The position numbers were made by a program, and so were the translations under genes. The notes below the pieces were generated by a model, which was given only the letters and a program-made list of their open reading frames with translations, ran no database searches and had not been told where the DNA came from. Below, piece by piece: positions 1 to 7,425 of a stretch of 33,479 nucleotides of DNA. This stretch comes from Pelomonas sp052436255 (lineage in GTDB: Bacteria; Pseudomonadota; Gammaproteobacteria; Burkholderiales; Burkholderiaceae_C), in the NCBI GenBank assembly GCA_052436255.1, contig JBQVNP010000048.1, positions 1-33,479 on the forward strand, written 5' to 3'. The stretch's first letter is position 1; every line of letters begins with the position of its first letter.

Positions 1-2
1 GC

Positions 3-140
3 TCCGACGTCCGCGCCGCTGAGCTTGCGCCCTGGATGCAGCACTACAACTTCCATCGCCCTCACTCTGCCACCGGCCACAAACCTCCCGCCTCACGGCT
101 GGGGTTTGAGGTGAACAACGTCCTGAGAAACTACATCTAG
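3..140 (+). CDS. IS481-family transposase, C-terminal fragment (runs in from window start)
   Basis: The first 45 codons before the TAG at 138-140 read as the end of an IS481-type DDE transposase. The run HYNFHRPHSATGHKPPASRL, followed by a tail ending NNVLRNYI, is the typical finish of this family, in which the N-F-H-R-P-H-S segment lies just after the last catalytic Glu of the integrase core. The catalytic residues themselves are outside the window, so completeness cannot be judged. The right terminal inverted repeat of the element should lie shortly after the stop codon, but no end could be fixed without the left end for comparison. Family assignment is good; activity is unknown. Confidence 0.85.
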   Translation, partial: SDVRAAELAPWMQHYNFHRPHSATGHKPPASRLGFEVNNVLRNYI

Positions 141-199
141 GCGGAGGCCGGTGGCGCGGTGGCCGAGTGATTTCATCGCCGTCAAATGGGAGCGGGTTG

Positions 200-215
200 C
201 CGGCTTTCAAGCCGG
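200..215. repeat. Perfect inverted repeat, CCGGCTT-TC-AAGCCGG
   Basis: Seven-base arms around a 2-nt centre lie in the 167-nt gap between the IS481 tail and the small gene at 308. No T-run follows on either strand, so this is a poor Rho-independent terminator. It could belong to the IS end or be an incidental hairpin. The rest of the gap shows nothing else recognisable. Confidence 0.3.
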
Positions 216-307
216 GGGGGCGGGGCGGCCGATGTTCAGCCTGTCACAGCTTGCGGGCTTGAAACACGGCGGATGGGGAGCATGTGGGATGCCGAAAGAC
301 CACCACC

Positions 308-631
308 ATGTCCCAAGTCATTCGCCTCAACGTCCCGACCGAACTTTTGCCCTTCGTCCGCCTGTCGCAGCTGCTGCAGGCCCTCGACGGCCAGGGCGGT
401 GCGGCCGATCCACACCAATACCGGCTGCTGGTGCAGAAGATCGGCGCCGAGCTGCAGGCCCACCAGGGCCACAAGGCGCTACCCGCCCTGCTGGACCATC
501 TGCCCGCCAGCGCCGAGATCTACGAGAACCTGCAGTACGCCCATGCCGGGCTATGCCGCGCACCCCTGGAGGCGTCGCTCGGTTCCGAACTGGCCGCCCG
601 GGAACTGCTGGCCCGCGTCAGCAAGGGCTAA
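308..631 (+). CDS. Small hypothetical protein (107 aa)
   Basis: An open frame of 107 codons from ATG 308 (MSQVIRLNVP) to TAA 629-631. An in-frame ATG at 284 would add eight residues (MGCRKTTT) that look like untranslated leader, so 308 is preferred. The protein is soluble, probably all-helical and Leu/Ala-rich, with no signal peptide, membrane segment or motif I recognise. Codon use is GC-rich like its neighbours and the segment SAEIYENLQYAHAGLCRAPL looks like real protein. Its stop overlaps the stop of the convergent histidine kinase gene by 4 nt, which supports a real gene end here. Function unknown. Confidence 0.55.
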   Translation: MSQVIRLNVPTELLPFVRLSQLLQALDGQGGAADPHQYRLLVQKIGAELQAHQGHKALPALLDHLPASAEIYENLQYAHAGLCRAPLEASLGSELAARELLARVSKG

Positions 632-2691
632 CCTCGCCTGAGCGCGATTTCGAACACGACGCCGTCGGCTACATGGCGTGCCGCAATGCTGCCGCCCATC
701 TTGGCCAGATAGGTCTTGGCGACAAACAAGCCCTGGCCGCGTCGCTGGCTGTCGTGCGGCTCGGCGTCGCTGACGCCGTAGTCGAAGATGTGCGCGAGCT
801 GCTCGTCGGCGATCTGCGGGCCCTGGTTGTGGATGGCGATGGTGGCCAGTTCACCCGCCACCTCCAGCAGCAACGTGATGGGCGTGCCCGCCACGCGGTA
901 GCGGTCGGCGTTGCTCAGCACGTGGGTGATGGCGTCCTCCAGCGGGTACTCGTCGGCTTGCACCCACACCGGCTCGGCCGCGGGCGTGTAGGTCACGTCG
1001 GCAATGCCCGCATAGGCAGCGTTCTCAGCCACCTGGCGCAGGAAGGCGTCCAGGTCCAGCCGGCCGACGCTCAGCGTCGCGGCGGCCAGCGCCTCGCTGG
1101 GTGAGGCTTGACCGTAAAGCACCTTCACGGCCTGCTGCATGCGCTGGACATAACGGCGACTCGGATCGGCGTCTGCGGCGTGCAGCAGCATCAACGACTG
1201 CAGCGGCGACATGATCTCGTGACCCACGGCATGCCACTGGTCGTGTTCGCGCTCGGCGCGCAGCTGCTCGCGGCGCAGGCTGTCGCGGGCGTGCTGCAGC
1301 AGGTCCGCCAGGCTGCCGGCCAGGATGCCCAGCTCGTCGCGGCCGCGCAGGTCGGCCACGTCCAGCATGCCCAGCTCGAAGCGCTCGGGCGCCTGCAGCT
1401 GGTGAGACAGCGCCGCGGCGCGCTTCGTCAGCACGGCGACGCGGCGGATCAGGCCCACCTCGATGATCAGCCAGGCCAGCGCGATGGACGCCAGCATCGC
1501 GCCCACCGGCCAGGCCAGGCGCGCGGCGCTGGCGCTCAAAGACCGGTCCAGCCCCTGCAGGTCGCCGGTCAGCGTGATGTCGAAGCGCCCGGCCGGCGTC
1601 TTGACGCTGTCTTGCGCGCTCAGCTGGCGTGGCGTGGCCGGGGCGGGCAGGTGCTGGATCAGCGCGGTCAGCCAGGGCGACGGCGGCGCGCCGGCTTCCT
1701 CGGCAGCTTGCAGCAGCGCAACGACGTTCGCGCCGCGCTTGATCTGCAGGGTCTCGCCCGGCGCCAGCGTGGCAGCCAGGCGCGGCAGCGTCAATGGCGC
1801 TTCAACGCTGGCACTGGCGCTGTCAAACAAGGTCGTGCCGCCGGGGCCGAGCAGGGCCAGCCGCAGGCCGGTGCGCGCCAGGTCGCTGGGCGGCCACTGC
1901 GGGCCGCCGGGGCGGAACAGTGCCTCGCGGAAAGCCTCGACCGGCAGGCGGATGGAGATCGTCGTTCGGCGCGCACAGGGCTTGCCGCCGGCCAGGCAGG
2001 GCCCCTCGCGCCACACCCAGCCACGGAAGTCGCGCTGCGGGCGGGCCTTGCGTGGCAGCGTCGCGGTGTCGGCCGCATCGACGGCAAACCCTGGCAGCTG
2101 GCCGCGGTAGGCATCCAGCGCCTCGACGGGCGCCAGCCAATGCTGCTCGACGCCGCCCTGCCGCAGGCTGATGCGCGCGCGGTGCGCGTCCGCGAGGTCA
2201 GTCGCGCCGCGCGCGCGGCTGACCAGCGGCGGCGCGTCAAGGCTGGCGACCAGGTAGACGAAGCCGCCCGCATAGGCATTGCTGCCCACCGCGGCGCACA
2301 GGCTGGCGCCATCCGGATACGGCAGCGCACAGCCGGCCATCTCGACGGCGCGCCGGGCCTTGGTCGCATCGTCGAAATCGATGGCCGCGAACGGCAGCAC
2401 CAGCGGCGCCACCCAGCCCGGCTCGACCTGGGGCAGTTCCGGGTTCATCAGCGCGAGCTGGCCCGACGGGTGGCGCAGCTGGGCGACCACCCCGGCCAGC
2501 GACTTCGCGAAGGTCTGCTGGTAGCGCTGGGCGTTGCGCTGGCGCTCCTCGTTCAACAGCGCGACGGCCAGCGCCAGCGTAGCCAGGGCCAACGCGATGA
2601 AGACGAGGTGGAAGACGATGCGGTTGCGAAAGGCCGCGAGGCCCAGGCGCGGCATGTCGGGCAGCGGGACGTCGATGCGCCCGAGCCTCAT
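628..2691 (-). CDS. Membrane sensor histidine kinase
   Basis: A 687-aa two-component sensor that would autophosphorylate on His and pass phosphate to the response regulator encoded just upstream. There is one membrane segment at about residues 27-46, a large periplasmic region of about 345 residues, and a second membrane segment at about 394-415. A short linker with a helical stretch follows. The dimerisation helix carries the H-box GHEIMSPLQS with His491. The ATPase domain has its N-box at VLSNADRY (Asn594), a phenylalanine-containing box at IFDYGVSD and the glycine box RGQGLFVAKTYLAKMGGSI (651-669). The periplasmic part holds four cysteines (121, 132, 232, 239) that could form disulfides. 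Its ATG overlaps the regulator stop by 4 nt (ATGA), so the pair is translationally coupled. The signal sensed is not evident. Confidence 0.92.
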   Translation of the reverse strand: MRLGRIDVPLPDMPRLGLAAFRNRIVFHLVFIALALATLALAVALLNEERQRNAQRYQQTFAKSLAGVVAQLRHPSGQLALMNPELPQVEPGWVAPLVLPFAAIDFDDATKARRAVEMAGCALPYPDGASLCAAVGSNAYAGGFVYLVASLDAPPLVSRARGATDLADAHRARISLRQGGVEQHWLAPVEALDAYRGQLPGFAVDAADTATLPRKARPQRDFRGWVWREGPCLAGGKPCARRTTISIRLPVEAFREALFRPGGPQWPPSDLARTGLRLALLGPGGTTLFDSASASVEAPLTLPRLAATLAPGETLQIKRGANVVALLQAAEEAGAPPSPWLTALIQHLPAPATPRQLSAQDSVKTPAGRFDITLTGDLQGLDRSLSASAARLAWPVGAMLASIALAWLIIEVGLIRRVAVLTKRAAALSHQLQAPERFELGMLDVADLRGRDELGILAGSLADLLQHARDSLRREQLRAEREHDQWHAVGHEIMSPLQSLMLLHAADADPSRRYVQRMQQAVKVLYGQASPSEALAAATLSVGRLDLDAFLRQVAENAAYAGIADVTYTPAAEPVWVQADEYPLEDAITHVLSNADRYRVAGTPITLLLEVAGELATIAIHNQGPQIADEQLAHIFDYGVSDAEPHDSQRRGQGLFVAKTYLAKMGGSIAARHVADGVVFEIALRRG

Positions 2692-3389
2692 CCGCCAGTC
2701 CAGCGAAAGCCGCGCATCGGAATGTTCTCGATGCCGTCGAAGCTGGGGTCGACGTCGCGGAAGGCATCGCGGATGGTGGCCACATGCTTGCGCACGTTGT
2801 CGCGGTTGCGTCCGCTCTTCACCACGTCGAACAGCTCCTCATAGCTGACCACCTCGCCGGTGCGCGCATGCAGCGTGGCCAGGATGCGCTGCGCCGTCAG
2901 TGGCAGGTTGATGCGCTGTTGCCGCCACATCGGCGTGCGCTGCCACAGCGGGTCGAGCAGCAGGCTGTCATCCGTCGGCCTGACAACGGGCCTGGTTGCG
3001 GGTTCGCGCAGCCGCGCCGTGCGCAGGATGTCCAAAAAGGTCTCGACGAACTCAGCCTCGTCGAAGGTGGTCTTCTGCAGGTAATCCCAGGCGTCCAGCG
3101 CCTTCATGATGCTGCGGTAGATGGCCGCCGGCATGGCCGACACCACCAGCACCGGCGTGCCCAGGCCCTGCTTGTTGATCTCGTTGATCAGCGCCACGCC
3201 GGCATTGCGCTCGTGGCCCAGCTCGATGTCCAGCACGACGAGGTCGTAGCGCTCGCGCAGCAGCGCGGCTTCCGCCGCGTCGCGGTCGAACCATTGGTCG
3301 ACCGTCAGCTCCGGGCGGGCGGCGCGTATCCAGCCTGCGAGCTGCGCGCTGGTGGTGGGGTCGTCTTCGATGACGGCGATGCGTGGCAT
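2688..3389 (-). CDS. OmpR-type DNA-binding response regulator
   Basis: A 233-aa regulator that would receive phosphate from the kinase encoded downstream. The N-terminal receiver domain has the acidic pocket at Glu8/Asp9/Asp10, phospho-acceptor Asp54 in YDLVVLDIEL, and the conserved Lys in YLQKTTF. From about residue 140 there is a winged-helix C-terminal domain of the Trans_reg_C type, with LTAQRILATLHARTGEVVS, the recognition-helix region NRDNVRKHVATIRDAF, and the closing hairpin RGFRWTGG. The start at 3389 gives a normal receiver N-terminus (MPRIAVIEDD). It is first in the pair with the histidine kinase and ends in a 4-nt overlap with it. The DUF1801 gene lies only 9 nt upstream on the same strand and may share the transcript. 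Target genes cannot be inferred. Confidence 0.93.
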   Translation of the reverse strand: MPRIAVIEDDPTTSAQLAGWIRAARPELTVDQWFDRDAAEAALLRERYDLVVLDIELGHERNAGVALINEINKQGLGTPVLVVSAMPAAIYRSIMKALDAWDYLQKTTFDEAEFVETFLDILRTARLREPATRPVVRPTDDSLLLDPLWQRTPMWRQQRINLPLTAQRILATLHARTGEVVSYEELFDVVKSGRNRDNVRKHVATIRDAFRDVDPSFDGIENIPMRGFRWTGG

Positions 3390-3398
3390 GGGGTTTGA

Positions 3399-3800
3399 TC
3401 AGACGTAGGTGATCCACTGACGCAGCAGGGCCTGCAATGCGGCCAGCTTGGCGGAGAGGTCGGCGGCAGAGCTGAATTCGACCTGGGCGCGGTCCTTGCC
3501 GAGCCACTTCAGCAGGCCGGCGGAGTCGGTGATCTGCAGCCCACCCGCAGGCAGCGCGCGCGCCTTGGCGCCCAGGTGCAGGATCAGCCCGAGCCCGGTC
3601 TTGCTGCGCAGATGCGTGGTGGCGAAGTACTCGGTCGTGCGCCAGCTTGGCGCATTCCACTTGATGCCTTCGGCGATGGCCGGGTCCACCGCGAGGATGG
3701 CCTGGCGCAGCGTCTCGATCCCGGTCTTGAAGGGGTGGTCGAGCGCCGCCATGAACTCGTCCACGGCGGCGCTGGTGTCGGCAGTGGTCGGCTTGGGCAT
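3399..3800 (-). CDS. DUF1801 domain protein
   Basis: A 133-aa cytoplasmic protein starting MPKPTTADTSAAVDEFMAAL. The fold region has hallmarks of the DUF1801 (YdhG-like) family: an N-terminal helix, then LRQAILAVDPAIAEGIKWNA with the I-K-W-N-A-P-S-W stretch, and the beta-rich centre GLGLILHLGAKARALP. The longer open frame back to 3983 is rejected because its N-terminal part (HRFDAWRPWFPLRQE) has no family similarity and lies in the divergent intergenic region. The biochemical role of DUF1801 is not established; some relatives have been linked to iron handling. It precedes the response regulator by 9 nt, so it may be part of that operon. Confidence 0.85.
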   Translation of the reverse strand: MPKPTTADTSAAVDEFMAALDHPFKTGIETLRQAILAVDPAIAEGIKWNAPSWRTTEYFATTHLRSKTGLGLILHLGAKARALPAGGLQITDSAGLLKWLGKDRAQVEFSSAADLSAKLAALQALLRQWITYV

Positions 3801-3989
3801 GGCGGGATTCTGGCGACAAAGTGGCGGACGCCATGCGAAGTCGCGGCTGGAGCGGGGCAGACCGGCGCTCCCGTCGCCTGCGGAAGATTCCTTCCGCCCG
3901 CCCGGAAGACATCCACCCCACGCCCCACTCGTGCCTTCCTGGCGCAACGGGAACCATGGCCGCCATGCATCAAACCGATGCAAGCGTCC

Positions 3990-3995
3990 AAGGAG
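3990..3995 (+). promoter_or_regulatory. Ribosome binding site AAGGAG that sets a GTG start
   Basis: AAGGAG ends 5 nt before GTG 4001. The earlier in-frame ATGs at 3956 and 3965 have no comparable site. This decides the start of the SPFH gene. Confidence 0.7.
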
Positions 3996-4000
3996 CCCAC

Positions 4001-5239
4001 GTGCTGACCCGCCTCAAGAGCCTCGCCGCATCCCTTCGCCACGCCTTCAGCCGCAGCGCGAGCCGCGGCCTCGATGCGGCGCCCACCGCCGCCCGCTCGC
4101 TGCGGCGCGCGCTGCCGCCGCTGCTGGTGGTCACGGTCGTCACGGCCCTGGGCTACGGTGTCGTCACACACCCTCCCGTGCAGGCCGTGCCTCACGGGCA
4201 GGCCGCGCTGCGCACCAACCCGTTCAGCGGCGGCACGAGCGAGTTCCGCGCCGGCAGCTTCGTGCGCATCCCGGGCCTGCATGAGGTGCGGCTGTTCCCG
4301 CTGCGCGACCAGAGCTATCGCCCGGCCGGCATCGCCAAGGCCACCGGCCCGTCGCCGCTGCAGTCGGTGGAAGGCCTGTCGCTGGGTCTGGACATGACGG
4401 TGCGCTGGAGCGTGGACACCACGCGTCTGCCCGAGCTGCGCGCCCGGCTGCCGGACGACATCGAGGCCGATGTCATTGCGCCGGCCGTGCAGGCCGTCGT
4501 CTACAAGCAGATTGCCAAGCGCACCGTGCGCGAGATCTTCTCCAGCCAGCGCGCCGAGATCGCTGCGGCGCTGGAGGCCGAGCTGCGCACCAGGCTGGCC
4601 CCCGACGGCATCGTGCTCAAGGGGGTGCAGATCGGCTCGGTGGACCTGCCGCCCGACTACCGCCGCGGCATGGACCGCCTGCTGTCGGACAGCCTGGCCA
4701 GCGAGCGCATGCGCTACACGCTGGAGATCAGCGAGAAGCAGGTCAGGCAGACCGAGCTGCAGGCGGCGGCCGACAAGGTGCGCCGCGAGACGGCCGCCGA
4801 GGCCGCCGGGCGCGAGCAGATCATTGCCGCCAAGGCGCAGGAGGAGGCGATGCGCCATGTGCTGCCCTTCAAGCAAAAGCTGATCGAGCAGCGCGCGCTG
4901 GAAGCCCAGGCCGACAGCGCCGCGCGCGTGAAGCAGGCGGAGGGCCAGGCGCAGGCGCGCCGCATCGAGATCGACGCCGAGGCCGCCGCGCGCCAGAAGC
5001 TGGCCGACGCCGAGGCCTACCGCGTGGTGCAGGTGGGCAAGGCACAAGCGGTGCAGATGGCCGCCGAAGGCGCGCTGCTGACCCGACACCCACTGCTGGT
5101 GCAAAAGGCCATGGCCGACAAGCTCTCGGACAAGGTGCAGGTCATCATCGCGCCGCCGGGCTCGGGCGGCTTCATCGGCAGCGCGCTGCTGGCTGGCGTG
5201 GCCCCTGCGCCCAGGGCCGCCGATGCGGAGCAGGAGTAA
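4001..5239 (+). CDS. Membrane-anchored SPFH/prohibitin-family protein
   Basis: A 412-aa protein read from GTG 4001, chosen for the strong ribosome binding site just upstream. A short basic N-terminus is followed by one membrane segment (about 39-56, LPPLLVVTVVTALGYGVV). An SPFH/band-7 domain spans roughly 60-240 (segments GSFVRIPGLHEVRLFPLRDQ, LSLGLDMTVRWSVDTTRL, VVYKQIAKRTVREIFSSQR, GIVLKGVQIGSVDLPPDYRR). A long Ala/Glu/Gln-rich coiled coil follows (about 235-360). Such proteins form large ring or cage oligomers at the inner membrane and scaffold proteases or membrane domains. The gene lies 6 nt before a secreted-protein gene and probably forms a two-gene operon with it. The specific partner is unknown; it could also be called a prohibitin- or HflC-like protein. 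Confidence 0.88.
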   Translation: MLTRLKSLAASLRHAFSRSASRGLDAAPTAARSLRRALPPLLVVTVVTALGYGVVTHPPVQAVPHGQAALRTNPFSGGTSEFRAGSFVRIPGLHEVRLFPLRDQSYRPAGIAKATGPSPLQSVEGLSLGLDMTVRWSVDTTRLPELRARLPDDIEADVIAPAVQAVVYKQIAKRTVREIFSSQRAEIAAALEAELRTRLAPDGIVLKGVQIGSVDLPPDYRRGMDRLLSDSLASERMRYTLEISEKQVRQTELQAAADKVRRETAAEAAGREQIIAAKAQEEAMRHVLPFKQKLIEQRALEAQADSAARVKQAEGQAQARRIEIDAEAAARQKLADAEAYRVVQVGKAQAVQMAAEGALLTRHPLLVQKAMADKLSDKVQVIIAPPGSGGFIGSALLAGVAPAPRAADAEQE

Positions 5240-5245
5240 GCCACC

Positions 5246-6736
5246 ATGCGTCGCATTGCCCTGATCGTTGCTGCCTCCGCGGCTGCGGCCCTTGTCATCA
5301 CCCAGGCCGAAGCCGCCGACCTGCCCGCCTTTCCGCGCGCAGGCCTGGTGTCCCAGGACGCGCCGCTGCGCGGTGCGCCGCGCGACACCGCCTCGTTGCA
5401 GGCGCAGCTGGGCCGTGGCGAGGCGCTGGAGATTCGCGGCGAGCGTGGTGACCACTGGCAGGTGTGGGACTACCGCCGCGAGCGCGGCGGCTGGCTGCGC
5501 AAGGGCCAGGTCTTGCTGGTGCCGCGCGCGCATGCAGACGGGGGCGCCAGCGCCGAGCTGTTGTCGCAGCTGCGCCTGGCGCGCCAGCAGGTCGGCACCG
5601 AGGGCCTGGGCCTCGGCCTGGCTGCGGCCTTCGTGCAGGTCGCCACGCCGGCCGAGATGGGCGGTCCCGGTGGCGCCGAGGCCCTGGATGCGATGGGCAG
5701 GTTGGCCGAGCGCATCGCCGACCGCGCGTCGATGCCGTCCGCCAAGCCAAACGAAGGCCAGCTCGCCATGCAGTTGGACGTGGCGGCGCGCTATGGGCTG
5801 AAGTTCGAGCAGGCCGATGCCGAGGACGGTCGCGTGCAGGTCTGCTACGACGGCGAGGTGTTCCGCCGCCTCCTCGTCACGCAAGCGACGCCTGAGCAGC
5901 GCGTGCGCGCCGCGCTGGCCTTGACGCGCGCCGACTGCCTGAACCCGCGTGCCACCGTGCGCGAGCAGGAGGCGCGCGACGCCTGGCGCCAGCAGGTGCT
6001 GGCCCAGGTCGACGCGGCCACGTTGGCGCCGCATTGGAAGAACCGCCTGTTGATGCGCCGCGCGAGCGTGGCCGCCAGCCTGGCCTTTGCCCAGGCCCGG
6101 CGTGGTACGGCCGGCGAGGTGGCGCCGGCGTTGGGCGACTTTGCCGCCATCGCCCCGGCCGAGCTGACCGAGGACGACCAGCCCGCCTACAACGAAGCCG
6201 CGATGCGCGTGAACGCCGCGCGGTGGTTGGGCACCAGCGTGACGGCGCGTGACTTCGGCAGCCTCGCGCTGACGCTCCAGCCCGGCGCCGACGGCGAGCG
6301 CTGCGTGGAGCTGAAGGAGGCTGGCAAACCGGCCGCGCGCCGTTGCAGCTTCGGCCAGGTGGCGCTGGCTTCCGCCACCCTGAACCGCGAGGGCCGCGCG
6401 CTGGCCCTGGCCGTGCAGCCGCTGGACGGCTGGCGTGAGCTGTGGGTGTTCCAGAAGGCCCCGGGCAGGGGCGGCGGCTGGCGCATCGACGTGATGCCGC
6501 CAGCCCCGGCAAGGCCGGGCCTGGGCGTGGCCGAGTTCGCCGGCTGGGTGCCGGGCGGCGCGCAGATGCTGGTGGCGCGCGAGTTCCGCGCCGAGGGCAG
6601 ATACCGCCGCAGCTTCGAGGTCGTCACCCTGGCCAACCTGGTCACGGAGCGGCAGTCGGGCGAGCCCGCGCTGCTGGGCGCTTTTCAGCGCTGGTCCGAC
6701 CCGGCCTGGCGCGGGGGCTCGCCGATGAGACGCTAG
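5246..6736 (+). CDS. Secreted protein of unknown function with an SH3-like N-terminal part
   Basis: A 496-aa protein with a clear Sec signal peptide (basic MRR, hydrophobic core, cleavage probably after TQAEA at about residue 23). Residues about 30-95 (GLVSQDAPLRGAPRDTASL, then LEIRGERGDHWQVWDY and GGWLRKGQVLLV) look like a bacterial SH3 domain of the kind that binds cell-wall peptides. The middle is helical with two cysteines (CYDGEV, ADCLNP). The C-terminal third is beta-rich and could form repeated strands (LALAVQPLDGWRELWVFQK). I do not recognise a named family for the whole protein. The 6-nt spacing from the SPFH gene suggests co-translation and a joint envelope role, for example a periplasmic partner of the membrane scaffold; that is inference. 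Confidence 0.75.
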   Translation: MRRIALIVAASAAAALVITQAEAADLPAFPRAGLVSQDAPLRGAPRDTASLQAQLGRGEALEIRGERGDHWQVWDYRRERGGWLRKGQVLLVPRAHADGGASAELLSQLRLARQQVGTEGLGLGLAAAFVQVATPAEMGGPGGAEALDAMGRLAERIADRASMPSAKPNEGQLAMQLDVAARYGLKFEQADAEDGRVQVCYDGEVFRRLLVTQATPEQRVRAALALTRADCLNPRATVREQEARDAWRQQVLAQVDAATLAPHWKNRLLMRRASVAASLAFAQARRGTAGEVAPALGDFAAIAPAELTEDDQPAYNEAAMRVNAARWLGTSVTARDFGSLALTLQPGADGERCVELKEAGKPAARRCSFGQVALASATLNREGRALALAVQPLDGWRELWVFQKAPGRGGGWRIDVMPPAPARPGLGVAEFAGWVPGGAQMLVAREFRAEGRYRRSFEVVTLANLVTERQSGEPALLGAFQRWSDPAWRGGSPMRR

Positions 6737-6837
6737 GACCCTGGGCCGGCTGGTCGCGGCCTGCACCAGCAACTGCCATCCTCAGGAAGGCGCAGGCGCC
6801 AGAATGCCGCCTTGTTGCCACCGACCGCGGACCCGCC

Positions 6838-7185
6838 ATGCCCCAGTTGCTGCTCATCATCGAACCCACCGGCCAGCGTTCCGAACGTGGCCGCCCCGCC
6901 GGCGAGGCCGTCTACCAGCGCATGCTGGACTTCGCCGCCGAACTGCAGGCCGAAGGCCTGCTGCTGGGTGTCAACTCCCTGGGCTCGGCCGCCAAGCGCC
7001 TGGCCAAGCGCAATGGCAGCGCCCAGGTCTGGGACGGCCCCTTTGCGGAGGCCAAGGAGATGGTGGGCGGCTATTTCCTGCTCGACACCGACGATGCCAA
7101 CGTCGCCATGGCCTGGGCCGAGCGCTGCCCCGCTGCGGAATGGGCTACGGTGGAGGTGCGGGGGGTCGGACCGTGCTATTTGTGA
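6838..7185 (+). CDS. YCII-related (DGPF) family protein 1
   Basis: A 115-aa protein of the YCII/DGPF family, small alpha-beta barrels related to EthD and muconolactone isomerase. It carries the signature WDGPFAEAKEMVGGYFLL, with Asp-Gly-Pro-Phe at residues 66-69, and the usual following acidic patch DTDDANVAMAWAERCP. DGPF genes are known neighbours and proposed partners or targets of ECF42 sigma factors, and one such factor is encoded about 3 kb downstream. The start ATG 6838 (MPQLLLIIEP) is the family N-terminus; the open frame extends upstream without meaning. It is separated from the downstream operon by 240 nt with several inverted repeats and lacks the TGTCGA motif, so it may be transcribed separately, perhaps by read-through from the 5246 gene. 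Enzymatic role unknown. Confidence 0.88.
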   Translation: MPQLLLIIEPTGQRSERGRPAGEAVYQRMLDFAAELQAEGLLLGVNSLGSAAKRLAKRNGSAQVWDGPFAEAKEMVGGYFLLDTDDANVAMAWAERCPAAEWATVEVRGVGPCYL

Positions 7186-7266
7186 GCCCGCCTTCCGGTC
7201 TCGCGCCGCGGGACGCGGGCGAGCCCAGCCGGTCTTGCGGGCCGCGCGGCCGACACATCGCCTGAC

Positions 7267-7287
7267 GGGCCGCCTTGGGAGCGGCCC
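7267..7287. repeat. Inverted repeat GGGCCGC-N7-GCGGCCC
   Basis: Perfect 7-bp arms after the first DGPF gene. No T-run follows, so it is only a weak terminator candidate. It lies in a GC-rich 240-nt gap (7186-7425) that could be a dispersed intergenic repeat. Confidence 0.35.
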
Positions 7288-7306
7288 GGCGCCCGGGGCG
7301 GGGCGC

Positions 7307-7330
7307 ACATCCCCCCAACGTTTGGGATGT
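7307..7330. repeat. Inverted repeat ACATCCC-N10-GGGATGT just upstream of the putative ECF promoter
   Basis: Perfect 7-bp arms with a 10-nt centre end 18 nt before the TGTCGA hexamer. The position suits a regulator-binding site or the end of the previous transcript. No T-tract. Inference only. Confidence 0.3.
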
Positions 7331-7348
7331 CGGTAGTTTCCCGAGGCG

Positions 7349-7378
7349 TGTCGAAAGCAGGTCGCATGGATCGTCGAT
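7349..7378 (+). promoter_or_regulatory. Putative ECF42-type promoter, TGTCGA-N17-CGTC
   Basis: TGTCGA at 7349-7354 is followed 17 nt later by CGTC at 7372-7375 (and the overlapping CGAT at 7375-7378), about 50 nt upstream of the DGPF start at 7426. From memory, the motif reported for ECF42 sigma factors in Streptomyces venezuelae is TGTCGA at -35 and CGA/TC at -10. The operon downstream ends in an ECF42-type sigma factor gene, so the match suggests autoregulation. No start-site data are available here. Confidence 0.5.
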
Positions 7379-7425
7379 GGTTTGAAGGCAGGGCATGAGC
7401 GCTGCCGCGAACCCAGGAGACCCCG

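Noticed and set aside
155..240. tRNA-like string GGTGGCCGAGTG after the IS481 tail
   Set aside because: No matching acceptor stem, anticodon arm or T-loop could be found.
3821..4000. Longer SPFH protein from ATG at 3821 or 3965
   Set aside because: The strong AAGGAG site 5 nt before GTG 4001 and the lack of family similarity upstream argue for the short form.
3584..6772. Minus-strand 1062-codon open frame
   Set aside because: Antisense of the SPFH and secreted-protein genes in GC-rich DNA; composition (Gln, Arg, His, Gly rich) is typical of a shadow frame.
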